Positions 35,956 through 44,811 of a stretch of 64,000 bases of DNA are shown here, in pieces. Numbering within the stretch: the stretch's first letter is position 1; each line of letters opens with the position of its first letter. The notes under the pieces are model-generated. The model had not been told where the DNA came from. It searched no databases and saw only the letters and a list, made by a program, of their open reading frames with translations. Origin of the DNA: Bacillota bacterium (GTDB taxonomy: Bacteria; Bacillota; Clostridia; Oscillospirales; Acutalibacteraceae). The translations under genes were made by a program, and so were the position numbers. The DNA is taken from the NCBI GenBank assembly GCA_023458755.1, contig JAEWYE010000031.1, forward strand, positions 69,999 through 133,998, read 5' to 3'.

Positions 35956-36555
35956 TTATTTTTCTTTTCGTTCCTGCCGCTCTGTGTGCGCCTCTTGCGC
36001 ACGCTGCGCCTGCTGTATTTCAGTAAGCATAATTTTAATCTGTCTCATGTCCGCGTCAAGTTTATGCAGGTGCCGCTGCATATCGTTGACTTCCTGCTCG
36101 GATTTATAGTTAATCGCGAAATCGATGACCGATTCATGTTTGTCCCGTGCGGCTTGGCGATTCTGGCTCATCATAATGACCGGAGCCTGGAACGCCGCAA
36201 TAAAGGAAAGACAAAGGTTGAGCAGAATGAACGGGTGCGGGTCGAAATGCGGATAAAACAAGGGGACTGAGTTCCAAATAATCCAGGATAACAAAAAGAT
36301 GGAAAACAGAATAATAAATTTCCAGCTTCCGCCGAATGACGCAATTCGGTCTGCAAGACGATCGGACCATTTGGTTTTGTTGACGTAGTCGCTGTCCAGC
36401 CTTGTAATGATACTGCTTTCGTAGTTGTCGACCAGGCGGTCAATGCGGTTTAATTTTTCATGGTTCAGTTGGATGTCAAAGCCCTGAATATTGCTAGCGT
36501 TAATCTCAGCTTCTTTGGTATCTTTTGCCTCTTTGATTTCATCTGCTTTTGCCAT
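35956..36555 (-). CDS. DUF1003 membrane protein
   Basis: A 199-residue protein. A charged N-terminal region (1-60) is followed by the DUF1003 core with two helices, FIILFSIFLLSWIIWNSVPL and FILLNLCLSFIAAFQAPVIM. The family hallmark segment MSQNRQAARDKHESVIDFAIN follows, then a C-terminal coiled coil (about 155-199, Gln/Glu/Arg-rich). The function of the family is not established. ATG 36555 is used, with GGAGG 9 bases upstream; the longer frame to 36630 lacks a ribosome site. Confidence 0.85.
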   Translation of the reverse strand: MAKADEIKEAKDTKEAEINASNIQGFDIQLNHEKLNRIDRLVDNYESSIITRLDSDYVNKTKWSDRLADRIASFGGSWKFIILFSIFLLSWIIWNSVPLFYPHFDPHPFILLNLCLSFIAAFQAPVIMMSQNRQAARDKHESVIDFAINYKSEQEVNDMQRHLHKLDADMRQIKIMLTEIQQAQRAQEAHTERQERKEK

Positions 36556-36710
36556 CTTTGTTTCCTCCTTCATGTATGATAATAGTTTATGTTTTTTATG
36601 TTCACCTAAGTCTACTTTTGCTTTCTGCATTTGTCAATGCTTTTCATATGAATTTTGTACGATTGCGAAAAGGAATATTCAGCCAGCCGGCAATTCTGTG
36701 GCATTTGCCG

Positions 36711-36751
36711 AAATAATAAAACAGGATGACAACCATTCTTGCCATCCTGTT
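36711..36751 (-). terminator. Rho-independent terminator of the 52-residue ORF
   Basis: On the reverse strand a 13-bp stem AACAGGATGGCAA/TTGTCATCCTGTT (one G-U pair) with a 6-base loop and a TTATTATTT tail. Confidence 0.8.
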
Positions 36752-36761
36752 AAAGGGAATA

Positions 36762-36920
36762 TTATTTGCCGGTTTTGTTTGCAAGTTCGGCGGACAGGTC
36801 ATCCGCTTCACCCGATAAAAGATAGGAAAGGACATCTTCAAAAGATTTGCCGGTTAAGCAGGGATTTTCGGTTTCCTGATTTTTCTGATCCGTAGAATTT
36901 GGCTGATTATCCGCAGACAT
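36762..36920 (-). CDS. 52-residue acidic small protein
   Basis: A short ORF with AAGGAG about 11 bases before the ATG and a strong terminator 10 bp after the stop codon. The product is hydrophilic and acidic. It has an Asn/Gln-rich N-terminal half (MSADNQPNSTDQKNQETE) and a C-terminal amphipathic segment SFEDVLSYLLSGEADDLSAEL. It has no membrane helix. I do not recognise a family. The complete transcription signals make it likely to be expressed. Confidence 0.6.
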   Translation of the reverse strand: MSADNQPNSTDQKNQETENPCLTGKSFEDVLSYLLSGEADDLSAELANKTGK

Positions 36921-37057
36921 ATAGAGAACACTCCTTATTTACGAGTTTCCTATATTTTCTGATGAATTTCTTTATTTATGCATTTCTGTACGGCGTTCGA
37001 GCTGTGCTTTTTATGTAGAGACTAAATTTGCATCGTGGCACGTGCAAAAACACTAGT

Positions 37058-37810
37058 TTATCTCGCGAAAAATTCTTTCAGAATTTCCACATATTTTTCC
37101 GGATATTTAATGCTCACTCCGTGCCCGCAGTCCGGCACCATCAGAAGCTGACCTTTAAGTGCGGTTTGATGGACGGCAATTGTGGATTTTTTCATGGCGG
37201 CATATTCTTTTTCTCCGCACATTGCCAGCACATCGGCTCGGGTATGGACAAAACTGTCGGGCAGAGAATAGCGCGCGTTGGAAACAATCATATTGCATAA
37301 AGATTTTCTTGATATTTTTGAGCTGTCAGCAAAATAACGTTCAAACATGTCAGACGGTATATACATTTGTTTTGCCTGAAGCTTTGCGAATCCCTTTATC
37401 TTCGCAAGGGGGTAGGACAGAACGGTCAGAAGCTTCAGCAGTCTAGTACCATGCTTCATGGGAATCACCATGGCGCTCTCCACAATTGCTTTCTGCGTTA
37501 TGCTCTGCTGGCGGGACAGTATTTCAACCAGAACCTGTGCGCCGATGGAAAGACCGCAGATGGCAAAAACCTTGCCGCCGAGTTTTTCGCGGATATAATC
37601 AATAATTTGCTGAGCACTTTTCTCAATAGAATCAAATGTGGTGTCCTGTGCTTCGCCGTGTCCGTCCAAAATCACGGTGACGATACGGTAGTCGTTTTGA
37701 AAAGCTTCCACCTGTGGCTGCCACATCCAGTCGGACAGGCCCCCTCCGTGAATCAGCAGAATGACCGGGTTGTTTTCATTCCCGTTTACATTATAGTCCT
37801 TTGTTATCAT
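37058..37810 (-). CDS. alpha/beta-hydrolase-fold protein
   Basis: A 250-residue soluble hydrolase. The oxyanion region is LLIHGGGLSDWMW (about 18-30), the nucleophile elbow is ICGLSIGAQ (Ser in GLSIG), and the catalytic histidine is probably in VPDCGHGVSIKYPEKY. The family includes esterases, lipases and C-C hydrolases, so the substrate is open. GAGGT precedes ATG 37810. It has no clear operon partner, and the upstream gap to SpoIID is 115 bp. Confidence 0.85.
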   Translation of the reverse strand: MITKDYNVNGNENNPVILLIHGGGLSDWMWQPQVEAFQNDYRIVTVILDGHGEAQDTTFDSIEKSAQQIIDYIREKLGGKVFAICGLSIGAQVLVEILSRQQSITQKAIVESAMVIPMKHGTRLLKLLTVLSYPLAKIKGFAKLQAKQMYIPSDMFERYFADSSKISRKSLCNMIVSNARYSLPDSFVHTRADVLAMCGEKEYAAMKKSTIAVHQTALKGQLLMVPDCGHGVSIKYPEKYVEILKEFFAR

Positions 37811-37925
37811 TTTAAACTACCTCATTAAAAAGGATGTCTGGACTTTGCAACCGTAAGTATAAACAATGATAAAATATTTTACAGATGATGTCAAATGAAT
37901 ATCCATTCGCTGTGACGGACAGATA

Positions 37926-38966
37926 TTATTTTGCGCCCACTAAAGTGGTGCCGGGGTAGTACCATGCCAGGATTTCTTTGTAGCTGGCTCCCTGCGAAGC
38001 CATATAGGACGCACCGACCTGACTCATGCCGACACCGTGTCCGTAGCCTTTGACTGTAAACGTGAATTTGTTGGCGGCAAAACTAACCGTAAAATTGGCG
38101 GAGCGCAAATCGAACGCGGCGCGTACGTCGTTGCCTTTTACCGATTTCCCGCCGAGCAGGATGGTTTCCACGGAACCGGAATTGGTTCGCTTGCTTTCGC
38201 CAAACCATTTCGACGCGTCACCGGCAAGGGAAACTGCAGGCCACTGTTTTTGCGCGGCAGCCTTTAACTGGTCGGCAGTCAGGGTTACGGTGGTTTGGTA
38301 CCCGCTTGCATAAACGTCCCCGGGGCTTGCGACGGGGACCAGATAGCTGCAGTCGCTACCCCAAATATCCGCGGAGGCTTCGGTCTTTCCGGCGGAAATG
38401 GCATAATAGGTAGCGGTGATCAGTTCCCCTTTGCTTTGCAGGGTTTGGCCGTATACCGCGTCTACAACGGTTGTTAATTTGTTGTAGTATGAATCAAAAT
38501 TACTGCCCCAGCGTGATTTCATCTGGTCTTTGCTTACGTAAATATTCCAGTTTTGCGTGTCCGCCGAAAAATCGGCACCGTTAAGCGATGCGGTTGGCTT
38601 TTGTTTCTGCTGTGCGCGAAGACGGCTGTAGTAGGTGTAGGCGGCGACCGCCTGCGCTTTTAACGCTTCCGACTGGTCGGTGGGCGACATTTCGGCAACG
38701 ATTGCACCGTAAAGAAAATCACGGTCGGAAACCGTCAGAACCTTTTTACTCGTTTCATCCAGAATCTTAAAAGACGCTCCGGCAACGGCAGGGGCCGAGG
38801 ACGAAGACGAAGAAAGGGAAGAAGCCTGCGAAGGCTTTGCCGAGGATGCGCTGGTTTGCGAAGAAGGCACTTTTGTCTTGTCCGGTATGGCTGCGCCCAT
38901 AGAAATGAACGGAATACAAATCAGGCATAGGAATAAAACAAGACAAAGTACGGCGTTTCCTTTCAT
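37926..38966 (-). CDS. spoIID: SpoIID/LytB-domain protein (stage II sporulation protein D)
   Basis: A 346-residue protein with an N-terminal signal or membrane helix (about 5-25), a Ser/Ala/Pro-rich linker (about 30-65) and the SpoIID domain: FLYGAIVAEMSPTDQSEALKAQAVAAYTYY at about 80-110 and the C-terminal signature GYGHGVGMSQVGASYMASQG. SpoIID is a lytic transglycosylase acting on denuded peptidoglycan glycan strands during engulfment. The catalytic glutamate is probably that of VAEMSP. Paralogs such as LytB share the domain, so the sporulation role is likely but not certain. Confidence 0.82.
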   Translation of the reverse strand: MKGNAVLCLVLFLCLICIPFISMGAAIPDKTKVPSSQTSASSAKPSQASSLSSSSSSAPAVAGASFKILDETSKKVLTVSDRDFLYGAIVAEMSPTDQSEALKAQAVAAYTYYSRLRAQQKQKPTASLNGADFSADTQNWNIYVSKDQMKSRWGSNFDSYYNKLTTVVDAVYGQTLQSKGELITATYYAISAGKTEASADIWGSDCSYLVPVASPGDVYASGYQTTVTLTADQLKAAAQKQWPAVSLAGDASKWFGESKRTNSGSVETILLGGKSVKGNDVRAAFDLRSANFTVSFAANKFTFTVKGYGHGVGMSQVGASYMASQGASYKEILAWYYPGTTLVGAK

Positions 38967-39094
38967 AGCGTTTTCACACTCCTTCTATTGACAAACATTT
39001 TTACAATTCAGATAAAGTATTTATTCATAATCCACGAAAAAGCTTCAATATTTGGAATTAAAAAAGGAAAAAATGCAATGACAAGTCGTACATA

Positions 39095-39143
39095 TTGCAG
39101 AATACCATGACTTCTTTTCTGCAAATCTATTGACTTTGCAGAA
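39095..39143 (+). promoter_or_regulatory. three TTGCAGAA boxes at the citrate synthase promoter
   Basis: TTGCAGAA occurs at 39095-39102 and 39136-39143, and its inverse TTCTGCAA at 39117-39124. Centres are 22 and 19 bp apart, about two helical turns. The last copy fills the spacer between -35 and -10, which suggests a repressor site. Confidence 0.5.
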
Positions 39144-39158
39144 TGTGTGCTATAAAAT
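39130..39158 (+). promoter_or_regulatory. sigma-A promoter of citrate synthase
   Basis: TTGACT (39130-39135), a 17-bp spacer and TAAAAT (39153-39158). The transcript start near 39165 gives a leader of about 125 bases. Confidence 0.65.
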
Positions 39159-39288
39159 ATTTATTACAAACTTTAAAAAATATGTTTATTTTGAAAAGAT
39201 ATGTGTGATGGAACGAAAAATCATTTCATTTTTAAATCCATGGAATGTATTTTGCGATGAATTTGATGGGAAAGAAGGTATTTCGATT

Positions 39289-40662
39289 ATGAGTGATCTA
39301 CTTACAGAACAAAAACGCGCCAATATTACCGCTTTGTGCGATGAATTTCGCGCGAATAACAAGATACCGCCGGAAAACTACGAACTGTATCATGTAAAAA
39401 GAGGATTGCGCAATCCGGACGGAACCGGCGTTATGGCAGGTCTTACGCTCATCTGCAATGTGCACGGATATTTGATTGATGACGGCGAGCGTATTCCCGA
39501 TGAGGGAAAACTTACATACCGCGGCATTGATGTGCAGGAAATTGTCAGAGGCTGCGTCAAGGAAAACCGGTTTGGCTATGAAGAGGTTGCATGGCTTCTT
39601 CTGTTTGGCAAACAGCCGACCAGAGAACAGTTGGACGGTTTTTGCAAAGTGCTCAATGATATGCGCGAGCTGCCGGAATACTTTGCCGAGGATATGATTA
39701 TCAAGGCACCGTCCAAAAATATTATGAACAAGCTGGCTCGTTCCGTGCTGGCACTCTATTCCTATGATGAGTTTCCGGAAGATAATTCGTTGGAAAACAA
39801 TATGCTGCAGGCGGTTCAGCTAATTGCCCGTATGCCTACTATTATGACCTATGCCTATCAGGTAAAGCGCCGTCATTTTGACAAGCAGAGTATGTACTTC
39901 CATCCGCTGGATCCTTCCCATTCCACAGCGGAATCCATTTTGAACGCCATACGCCCGGACCGCCAGTTTACGGACGAGGAGGCAAAGCTGCTGGATTTGT
40001 GCATGATGCTTCACGCGGAGCACGGCGGCGGCAACAACTCTACCTTTACCGCGCGTGTGCTTACTTCGTCCGGAACCGATATTTATTCCACTATTTCGGC
40101 GGCAATCGGTTCCCTGAAAGGGCCGCGTCACGGCGGCGCTAACCACCGTGTTATGATGATGATGTCGGATTTGATGGAACACGTGGAAAACTGGGACAGC
40201 GACGATGAAGTAGGCAGTTATCTGGAAAGAATCGTTCGAAAAGAAGTAGGAGATCAATCAGGTTTAATCTATGGCATGGGTCATGCTGTTTATACGCTTT
40301 CCGACCCCAGAGCGGTTATTCTGAAATCGGAAGCCTATAAAATGGCGGAAAGTCATGGCATGTTAAAGAAATTTGAGCTGTTTGAAAGAGTCGAGCGGCT
40401 TTCTCCCGATGTTTTTGCAAAGGTCAAAGGTGATACGAAAGTCATTTCCGCCAATGTGGATTTCTATTCCGGTTTGGTTTACGAAATGCTCGGTCTTCCG
40501 ACAGATTTGTATACGCCTTTGTTTGCGGTTTCCCGCATTGCCGGCTGGTGTGCGCACCGCATTGAAGAAATGACCACCGGAGGCCGCATTATGCGTCCTG
40601 CCTATCGTTCCCTTACACACAATCAGTCCTATGTGCCGATTGACCAAAGAACCAAAGACTAA
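39289..40662 (+). CDS. citrate synthase
   Basis: Condenses acetyl-CoA and oxaloacetate to citrate. The 457-residue protein has the catalytic histidines in MLHAEHGGGNNSTF and GMGHAVYTLSDPRAV, with the active-site GPRHGGANHRVMM block between them. The N-terminal extension (about 1-75) before TLICNVHGYLIDDG is typical of the longer clostridial form. 2-Methylcitrate synthase activity cannot be excluded. ATG 39289 is taken because GAAGG precedes it; the frame upstream to 39130 overlaps the promoter. In an anaerobe it most likely feeds glutamate synthesis through citrate. Confidence 0.92.
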   Translation: MSDLLTEQKRANITALCDEFRANNKIPPENYELYHVKRGLRNPDGTGVMAGLTLICNVHGYLIDDGERIPDEGKLTYRGIDVQEIVRGCVKENRFGYEEVAWLLLFGKQPTREQLDGFCKVLNDMRELPEYFAEDMIIKAPSKNIMNKLARSVLALYSYDEFPEDNSLENNMLQAVQLIARMPTIMTYAYQVKRRHFDKQSMYFHPLDPSHSTAESILNAIRPDRQFTDEEAKLLDLCMMLHAEHGGGNNSTFTARVLTSSGTDIYSTISAAIGSLKGPRHGGANHRVMMMMSDLMEHVENWDSDDEVGSYLERIVRKEVGDQSGLIYGMGHAVYTLSDPRAVILKSEAYKMAESHGMLKKFELFERVERLSPDVFAKVKGDTKVISANVDFYSGLVYEMLGLPTDLYTPLFAVSRIAGWCAHRIEEMTTGGRIMRPAYRSLTHNQSYVPIDQRTKD

Positions 40663-40710
40663 ACGATCAGAAGCAAACTGAAATTCTCTTTCCGTATTTT
40701 ACAAAAAGGG

Positions 40711-40739
40711 TTGTCACTTGATTTCATATCTGTTAAAAT
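40711..40739 (+). promoter_or_regulatory. extended -10 promoter of the 306-residue membrane protein
   Basis: TTGTCA (40711-40716), a 17-bp spacer and TGT-TAAAAT (-10 at 40734-40739, with a TG extension). It overlaps a possible GTG start at 40740 and so argues for the later TTG start. Confidence 0.65.
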
Positions 40740-40784
40740 GTGAAAGATGACCTTTTATGTATCTGCGGAGAGGGAGTTTTTTTA

Positions 40785-41705
40785 TTGAAGATAAAACCGG
40801 TATGGATCGTTTTTTTGGCGGCACTGTTCCTTGCTCTGCCAGCCAGAATTTATCAGCTCTTCTTTTTGCTTGATGTGAAAGAGGATACGTATAAATACGG
40901 AGGGCTGTCTTCCGCCATTATTCTGTCGCTCCTTGGGCTGAGCATCCTCTTAATCCTTATTTTGAGTTACGTGAATAAATCAGCTCCAGAGGAATATAAG
41001 CCCGTAAAGAGTGTTCCTACCGCGGCTTTCTGTGCACTGACTGGCGCGGCAATTATTTTCCACGCGTTTGTCAGCATGGCGGACACAAAGGAAGAAGCGA
41101 ATACGGCGCTTTCGATTATTGGTTCCGCAACAGGCAGCGGGCAGCTTTATGCAATGCGGGTGTTTTTATCCTTGTTTGGCATTATGGCTGGGCTTGTCAT
41201 TTTGATTACCGCCTACAATTTTTTGCAGGGGGTCAATATGTTTCACCATTTTCCGTTGGTAGCGCTTATCCCGTCGCTGTGGGGATGCGTGAATCTTGCG
41301 GTCTTGTTTGTTACCGATACGGCATCTGTCAATGTGGCAGAAAATGCCTTTGATATGTTTAATGTTATTTTTACACTTTTGTTTTTATTCTCGCAGTCCA
41401 GACTTTTTGCCGGTATTGATGTGAAGAAAAATATGAAGTCTGCATATATGTTCGGTCTGCCGTGCATTCTATTAGCATTGGTCACCTCTGTGTCCGGCGT
41501 GGCGTTCAGCTTTTACCGAAAAGTATCGTTCACATCCCTTTCGATGAGCTCTTATCTGATGAATATATGCATGGCAATCTATATTATTCTGTTCCTGATT
41601 TCCGCCCAACGCAGCCAATACCCGAACCAAAAGCATTTAAAGCCGAGAAATATAAAAGATACAAAGGATAACGGTGCTGCTTCAAAAGCAATTCGAAAAC
41701 TGTAA
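40785..41705 (+). CDS. polytopic membrane protein, unknown function
   Basis: A 306-residue hydrophobic protein with about eight predicted helices: the first is VWIVFLAALFLALPARIYQLFF (5-26), the others lie at about 43-63, 80-100, 122-147, 158-176, 186-205, 220-243 and 257-276. The tail is basic and hydrophilic (QRSQYPNQKHLKPRN...). No transport or enzyme motif is visible, and I do not recognise the family. The TTG at 40785 has GGAG about 9 bases upstream and lies after the predicted transcript start, unlike the GTG at 40740. Confidence 0.75.
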   Translation: MKIKPVWIVFLAALFLALPARIYQLFFLLDVKEDTYKYGGLSSAIILSLLGLSILLILILSYVNKSAPEEYKPVKSVPTAAFCALTGAAIIFHAFVSMADTKEEANTALSIIGSATGSGQLYAMRVFLSLFGIMAGLVILITAYNFLQGVNMFHHFPLVALIPSLWGCVNLAVLFVTDTASVNVAENAFDMFNVIFTLLFLFSQSRLFAGIDVKKNMKSAYMFGLPCILLALVTSVSGVAFSFYRKVSFTSLSMSSYLMNICMAIYIILFLISAQRSQYPNQKHLKPRNIKDTKDNGAASKAIRKL

Positions 41706-41751
41706 AACTGAAAAAAGTTTGAAAAATGTTAGTTAAAATTGTATCAAACTA

Positions 41752-41780
41752 TTGTAATGCGGTGGAAAATACGATAGAAT
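41752..41780 (+). promoter_or_regulatory. sigma-A promoter of gap
   Basis: TTGTAA (41752-41757), a 17-bp spacer and TAGAAT (41775-41780), 45 bp before the ATG. Confidence 0.65.
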
Positions 41781-41824
41781 AAACTAAGGTAATATTTTTT
41801 AATATTTCAGGAGGTATAATTTTT

Positions 41825-42841
41825 ATGTCTATTAAAATTGGCATCAATGGCTTCGGCCGCATTGGTCGTCTGGTATTCCGTGCAGCAGTTGCACAACCGG
41901 AAACATTTGAAATCGTGGGTATCAATGATCCGTTTATCGACGTTGATTACATGGTTTACATGGTAAAATACGACACCATGCATGGTCATTTTGATGGCTG
42001 CATTAAAGCTGAAAACGGCAAATTGGTCGTAAACGGCAAAGCTATCAATGTTTATGCTGAAAAAGATCCTTCTCAAATTCCGTGGGGCAAAATCGACGCT
42101 GAGTATGTTGTTGAGTCCACCGGTGTGTTCTGCACAACCGAGAAGGCTTCCGCTCACATCGCTGCCGGTGCAAAGAAAGTTGTTATTTCTGCTCCTGCAA
42201 AAGATGATACACCAACATTCGTTTGCGGCGTAAACCTTGAAACCTATACAAAGGACATGAAGGTTGTTTCCAATGCTTCCTGCACAACAAACTGCTTGGC
42301 TCCTTTGACCAAAGTAATCAACGACAAGTTCGGCATTGTTGAAGGCTTAATGACAACCGTTCACTCCACAACCGCTACTCAGAAGACCGTTGACGGTCCT
42401 TCCTCTAAGGACTGGAGAGGCGGCCGTGCAGCAGCCGGTAACATCATTCCTTCCACAACAGGCGCTGCAAAAGCTTGCGCACTTGTTATTCCGGGAGTTA
42501 AAGGCAAATTAACAGGTATGTCCATGCGTGTACCTACACTCGACGTTTCTGTTGTTGACTTAACCGTCCGTCTTGAGAAATCCACAACTTACGATGAGAT
42601 CTGCGCAACAGTAAAAGAAGCTTCCGAGAACGAACTCAAAGGTATCCTCGGCTACACCGAAGATATGGTTGTTTCTTCCGACTTCCTTTCCGATTCCCGC
42701 ACTTCCATCTTTGATAAACACGCAGGTATCATGCTGAACCCGAACTTTGTAAAGCTCGTTTCTTGGTATGATAATGAGTGGGGCTATTCCAACAAGGTAT
42801 TAGACCTCATCAAACACATGAACGTTGTAGACCACAAATAA
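41825..42841 (+). CDS. gap: glyceraldehyde-3-phosphate dehydrogenase (NAD, phosphorylating)
   Basis: Glycolytic enzyme oxidising glyceraldehyde 3-phosphate to 1,3-bisphosphoglycerate. The 338-residue protein has the NAD motif KIGINGFGRIGRLVFRA at the N-terminus and the catalytic ASCTTNCLAPL with Cys153. Conserved TGAAKA, the WYDNEWGYS block near the C-terminus and standard length complete it. AGGAGG precedes ATG 41825. It stands alone with its own promoter and terminator, rather than with pgk and tpi as in many Firmicutes. Confidence 0.97.
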   Translation: MSIKIGINGFGRIGRLVFRAAVAQPETFEIVGINDPFIDVDYMVYMVKYDTMHGHFDGCIKAENGKLVVNGKAINVYAEKDPSQIPWGKIDAEYVVESTGVFCTTEKASAHIAAGAKKVVISAPAKDDTPTFVCGVNLETYTKDMKVVSNASCTTNCLAPLTKVINDKFGIVEGLMTTVHSTTATQKTVDGPSSKDWRGGRAAAGNIIPSTTGAAKACALVIPGVKGKLTGMSMRVPTLDVSVVDLTVRLEKSTTYDEICATVKEASENELKGILGYTEDMVVSSDFLSDSRTSIFDKHAGIMLNPNFVKLVSWYDNEWGYSNKVLDLIKHMNVVDHK

Positions 42842-42866
42842 GTTTAACTTTTATAAGTTATAACGT

Positions 42867-42902
42867 AAGCTCCCGTAACCGAAAGGCTGCGGGAGCTTTT
42901 TG
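42867..42902 (+). terminator. Rho-independent terminator of gap
   Basis: A 9-bp stem AAGCTCCCG/CGGGAGCTT with a 14-base loop followed by T residues. Confidence 0.85.
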
Positions 42903-43017
42903 CTGCAATAATATTTTGTTTCGCATACATATTGATAAAATTTGGGATATAAAGTAAAATATATCCAATTACGTATCGCGCTTAATTGGCTCTGAACACG
43001 ACTTAGGAGGATATGAG

Positions 43018-43422
43018 ATGAAAAAATTCAAAATCATAATTTTTATTGTTCTATATGTTATCCTATTCGGATTACTTATTTTTTCAGGGAATATTACAGA
43101 GCATATTCAAGATGCAAATGGTCGGCTGCTATTTTGTTCCGCAATCTTTACGATCGCCTTGATTATTGTGATATTTGATATGGCTCAAGTTGTGAAAGAA
43201 CGAAAATACAAAGCAACTGTTTTCATTGTGATAGTTAATATAGTCATGATAATTACAATAGTATGTGCTGTGCTTTTGTATTATAAGACCCTCAATACCA
43301 AGGATTTGGATGAACTTGTATATCTTTCTAATGACGGTTTAGCGTTAAAATTTACATTTTTTATTGGAATGTTATTGAATTCTTTTTTGCGGACGAATCG
43401 CTTTGTCAAAAAGCCTAGATAA
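43018..43422 (+). CDS. 134-residue membrane protein, four helices
   Basis: A small hydrophobic protein with AGGAGG before ATG 43018. Four predicted helices are at about 5-24 (IIIFIVLYVILFGLLIFSG), 38-57, 67-91 and 107-127. No enzymatic motif is present and I do not recognise the family. Base composition is AT-richer than that of neighbours, which could mean later acquisition but may just reflect its hydrophobic codons. It converges on the DUF2892-like gene. Confidence 0.65.
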   Translation: MKKFKIIIFIVLYVILFGLLIFSGNITEHIQDANGRLLFCSAIFTIALIIVIFDMAQVVKERKYKATVFIVIVNIVMIITIVCAVLLYYKTLNTKDLDELVYLSNDGLALKFTFFIGMLLNSFLRTNRFVKKPR

Positions 43423-43460
43423 TAAAAAACGCTCAGATTCCATACCGAAAACTGAGCGTT
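43420..43460 (-). terminator. Rho-independent terminator of the DUF2892-like gene
   Basis: AACGCTCAG pairs with CTGAGCGTT around a 15-base loop; the T run is on the reverse strand. It may also serve the convergent forward gene. Confidence 0.75.
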
Positions 43461-43464
43461 ATCA

Positions 43465-43923
43465 TTAATGCTTTTCTACTATTTTTAGTAATTGCTCCGC
43501 GTCTGTTGAATCTGTTCTAAAATCGCCTCGCAACATCTTTAAGACCGTTTTTTCGTTGTTAATTTCCTGTTCCGTGCGGATTCCCAGCTTACGTATGATT
43601 GGTACAGGCGGGCACCACCCTTTTAAAGCGTGTTGAAGCAAAAAGAAACCGATGCTGCCGGTCATCAAATAGCAGCAGTGTCTGCTTTTCAAATAACCGA
43701 TCAGTGAACTTATTAACACGGCTGCTCCGGCATTGGTTTCCAGTACCCGCTCTGTATCCCATTCAAAGTCTAATTCCGTTAATCTCTGCGAAATATGAAA
43801 ACGGTTGCCGTCAGCATAGTCATCCAAGTTAAAAACGGTTCGTTGTCTGATTTTTACATTGTCACAATCACAGGTGTGAAACGGTACCCTTTTTGTTGTT
43901 GGCGGAAAAAAATTATTTATCAT
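43465..43923 (-). CDS. DUF2892/YgaP-like protein
   Basis: A 152-residue protein. A hydrophilic N-terminal part (about 1-60) is followed by the DUF2892-like core with ETNAGAAVLISSLIGYLKSRH and YLMTGSIGFFLLQHALKGWCPPVPIIRKLGI, two membrane helices ending in the family's CP motif. YgaP-like membrane domains often accompany rhodanese or sulfur-related proteins; no such partner is adjacent here. ATG 43923 is chosen by AAGGA 9 bases upstream rather than the longer frame to 44001. Confidence 0.6.
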   Translation of the reverse strand: MINNFFPPTTKRVPFHTCDCDNVKIRQRTVFNLDDYADGNRFHISQRLTELDFEWDTERVLETNAGAAVLISSLIGYLKSRHCCYLMTGSIGFFLLQHALKGWCPPVPIIRKLGIRTEQEINNEKTVLKMLRGDFRTDSTDAEQLLKIVEKH

Positions 43924-44102
43924 AGCAATTCGTCCTTTTGTAAGAAATGATGTCAAATTTTTTGTGATTGGGTTTGCTGATTCTAGGATACCTTTTATCA
44001 TTTCCTAAAAAACGATGGTTATGAGAATCTATTTCATTTCTTATTTGGAATAGGTTGATAAAATCACGGGACGGCACAAATTTGATCTGAACGATTATGG
44101 GC

Positions 44103-44141
44103 AAAAGAAAACAGCATCGGAAAACAATCCAATGCTGTTTT
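44103..44141 (-). terminator. Rho-independent terminator of spoVT
   Basis: On the reverse strand a 13-bp stem AAAACAGCATTGG/CCGATGCTGTTTT (one G-U pair) with an 8-base loop, then CTTTT. Confidence 0.8.
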
Positions 44142-44153
44142 ATCTTTACAATA

Positions 44154-44687
44154 TCACTCCATCTGTTTGCCAAGAAAGGTTGCGGCAACCTGAACCAATG
44201 TGATTTTTGTTTGGTCAGGGACCTCGTTTTTTACATTTTGAAGCAGAATGACCGCGCCGGTGACTTCACTTGAGGCAATAATCGGGCAAACAACCGAGGC
44301 ATACCAATCTACGCCATGTACCGGCCTGAATTCTGATTTTCCCATGTTGATGAAGCTTTTGCGGTTTTGTATACATTCTTCCAGCCAAGGTGTGATGGTA
44401 CGCCCAAGCAACTCTTTTCGCGGAACGCCTGCAACGGATACCACGCAGTCAAGGTCACATACCAACATGGGCAGGTCAATGTATTTTGCCAGCACATCTG
44501 CGTAATCCTGTGCAAACACTGAGAGTTCACCTATCTGCGAGTATTTTTTCAAAACTACACCGCCTTCTGCGTCCGTGTAAATTTCAAGCGGGTCACCTTC
44601 GTGAATATGCAGCGTACGCCGGATTTCTTTTGGTATGACGATTCTGCCGAGTTCATCGATCCTTCTTACGACTCCTGTTGATTTCAT
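44154..44687 (-). CDS. spoVT: stage V sporulation protein T
   Basis: SpoVT is the AbrB-like transcription factor that adjusts forespore (sigma-G) gene expression. The 177-residue product has the swapped-hairpin DNA-binding domain MKSTGVVRRIDELGRIVIPKEIRRTLHI at the N-terminus (1-50) and a GAF-like C-terminal domain (about 60-177) ending ITLVQVAATFLGKQME. Length matches the Bacillus protein. A sigma-G-like promoter lies upstream, as expected from knowledge of this gene in Bacillus. Confidence 0.95.
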   Translation of the reverse strand: MKSTGVVRRIDELGRIVIPKEIRRTLHIHEGDPLEIYTDAEGGVVLKKYSQIGELSVFAQDYADVLAKYIDLPMLVCDLDCVVSVAGVPRKELLGRTITPWLEECIQNRKSFINMGKSEFRPVHGVDWYASVVCPIIASSEVTGAVILLQNVKNEVPDQTKITLVQVAATFLGKQME

Positions 44688-44735
44688 TTTTATCTCCTTT
44701 TTTTGGTGGATCTGTTTCCATTACTGTATTCGTTA

Positions 44736-44766
44736 AATAATGACATCTTTTTGGGGCAGATCATTC
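44736..44766 (-). promoter_or_regulatory. sigma-G-like promoter of spoVT
   Basis: On the reverse strand GAATG (44762-44766), a 19-bp spacer and CATTATT (44736-44742) fit GHATR-N18-CATWHTA with one mismatch and one extra spacer base. Confidence 0.5.
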
Positions 44767-44811
44767 AATTTTATACCCTAATAAATTCAAGAGCTAGGAT
44801 TTGTTTTAGGC

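Noticed and set aside
39130..39288. 53-residue N-terminal extension of citrate synthase
   Set aside because: The extension begins at the -35 box of the promoter and therefore cannot be translated from that transcript.
40740..40784. GTG start 15 codons upstream for the 306-residue membrane protein
   Set aside because: It lies immediately after the -10 box, before the expected transcript start, and lacks a ribosome site.
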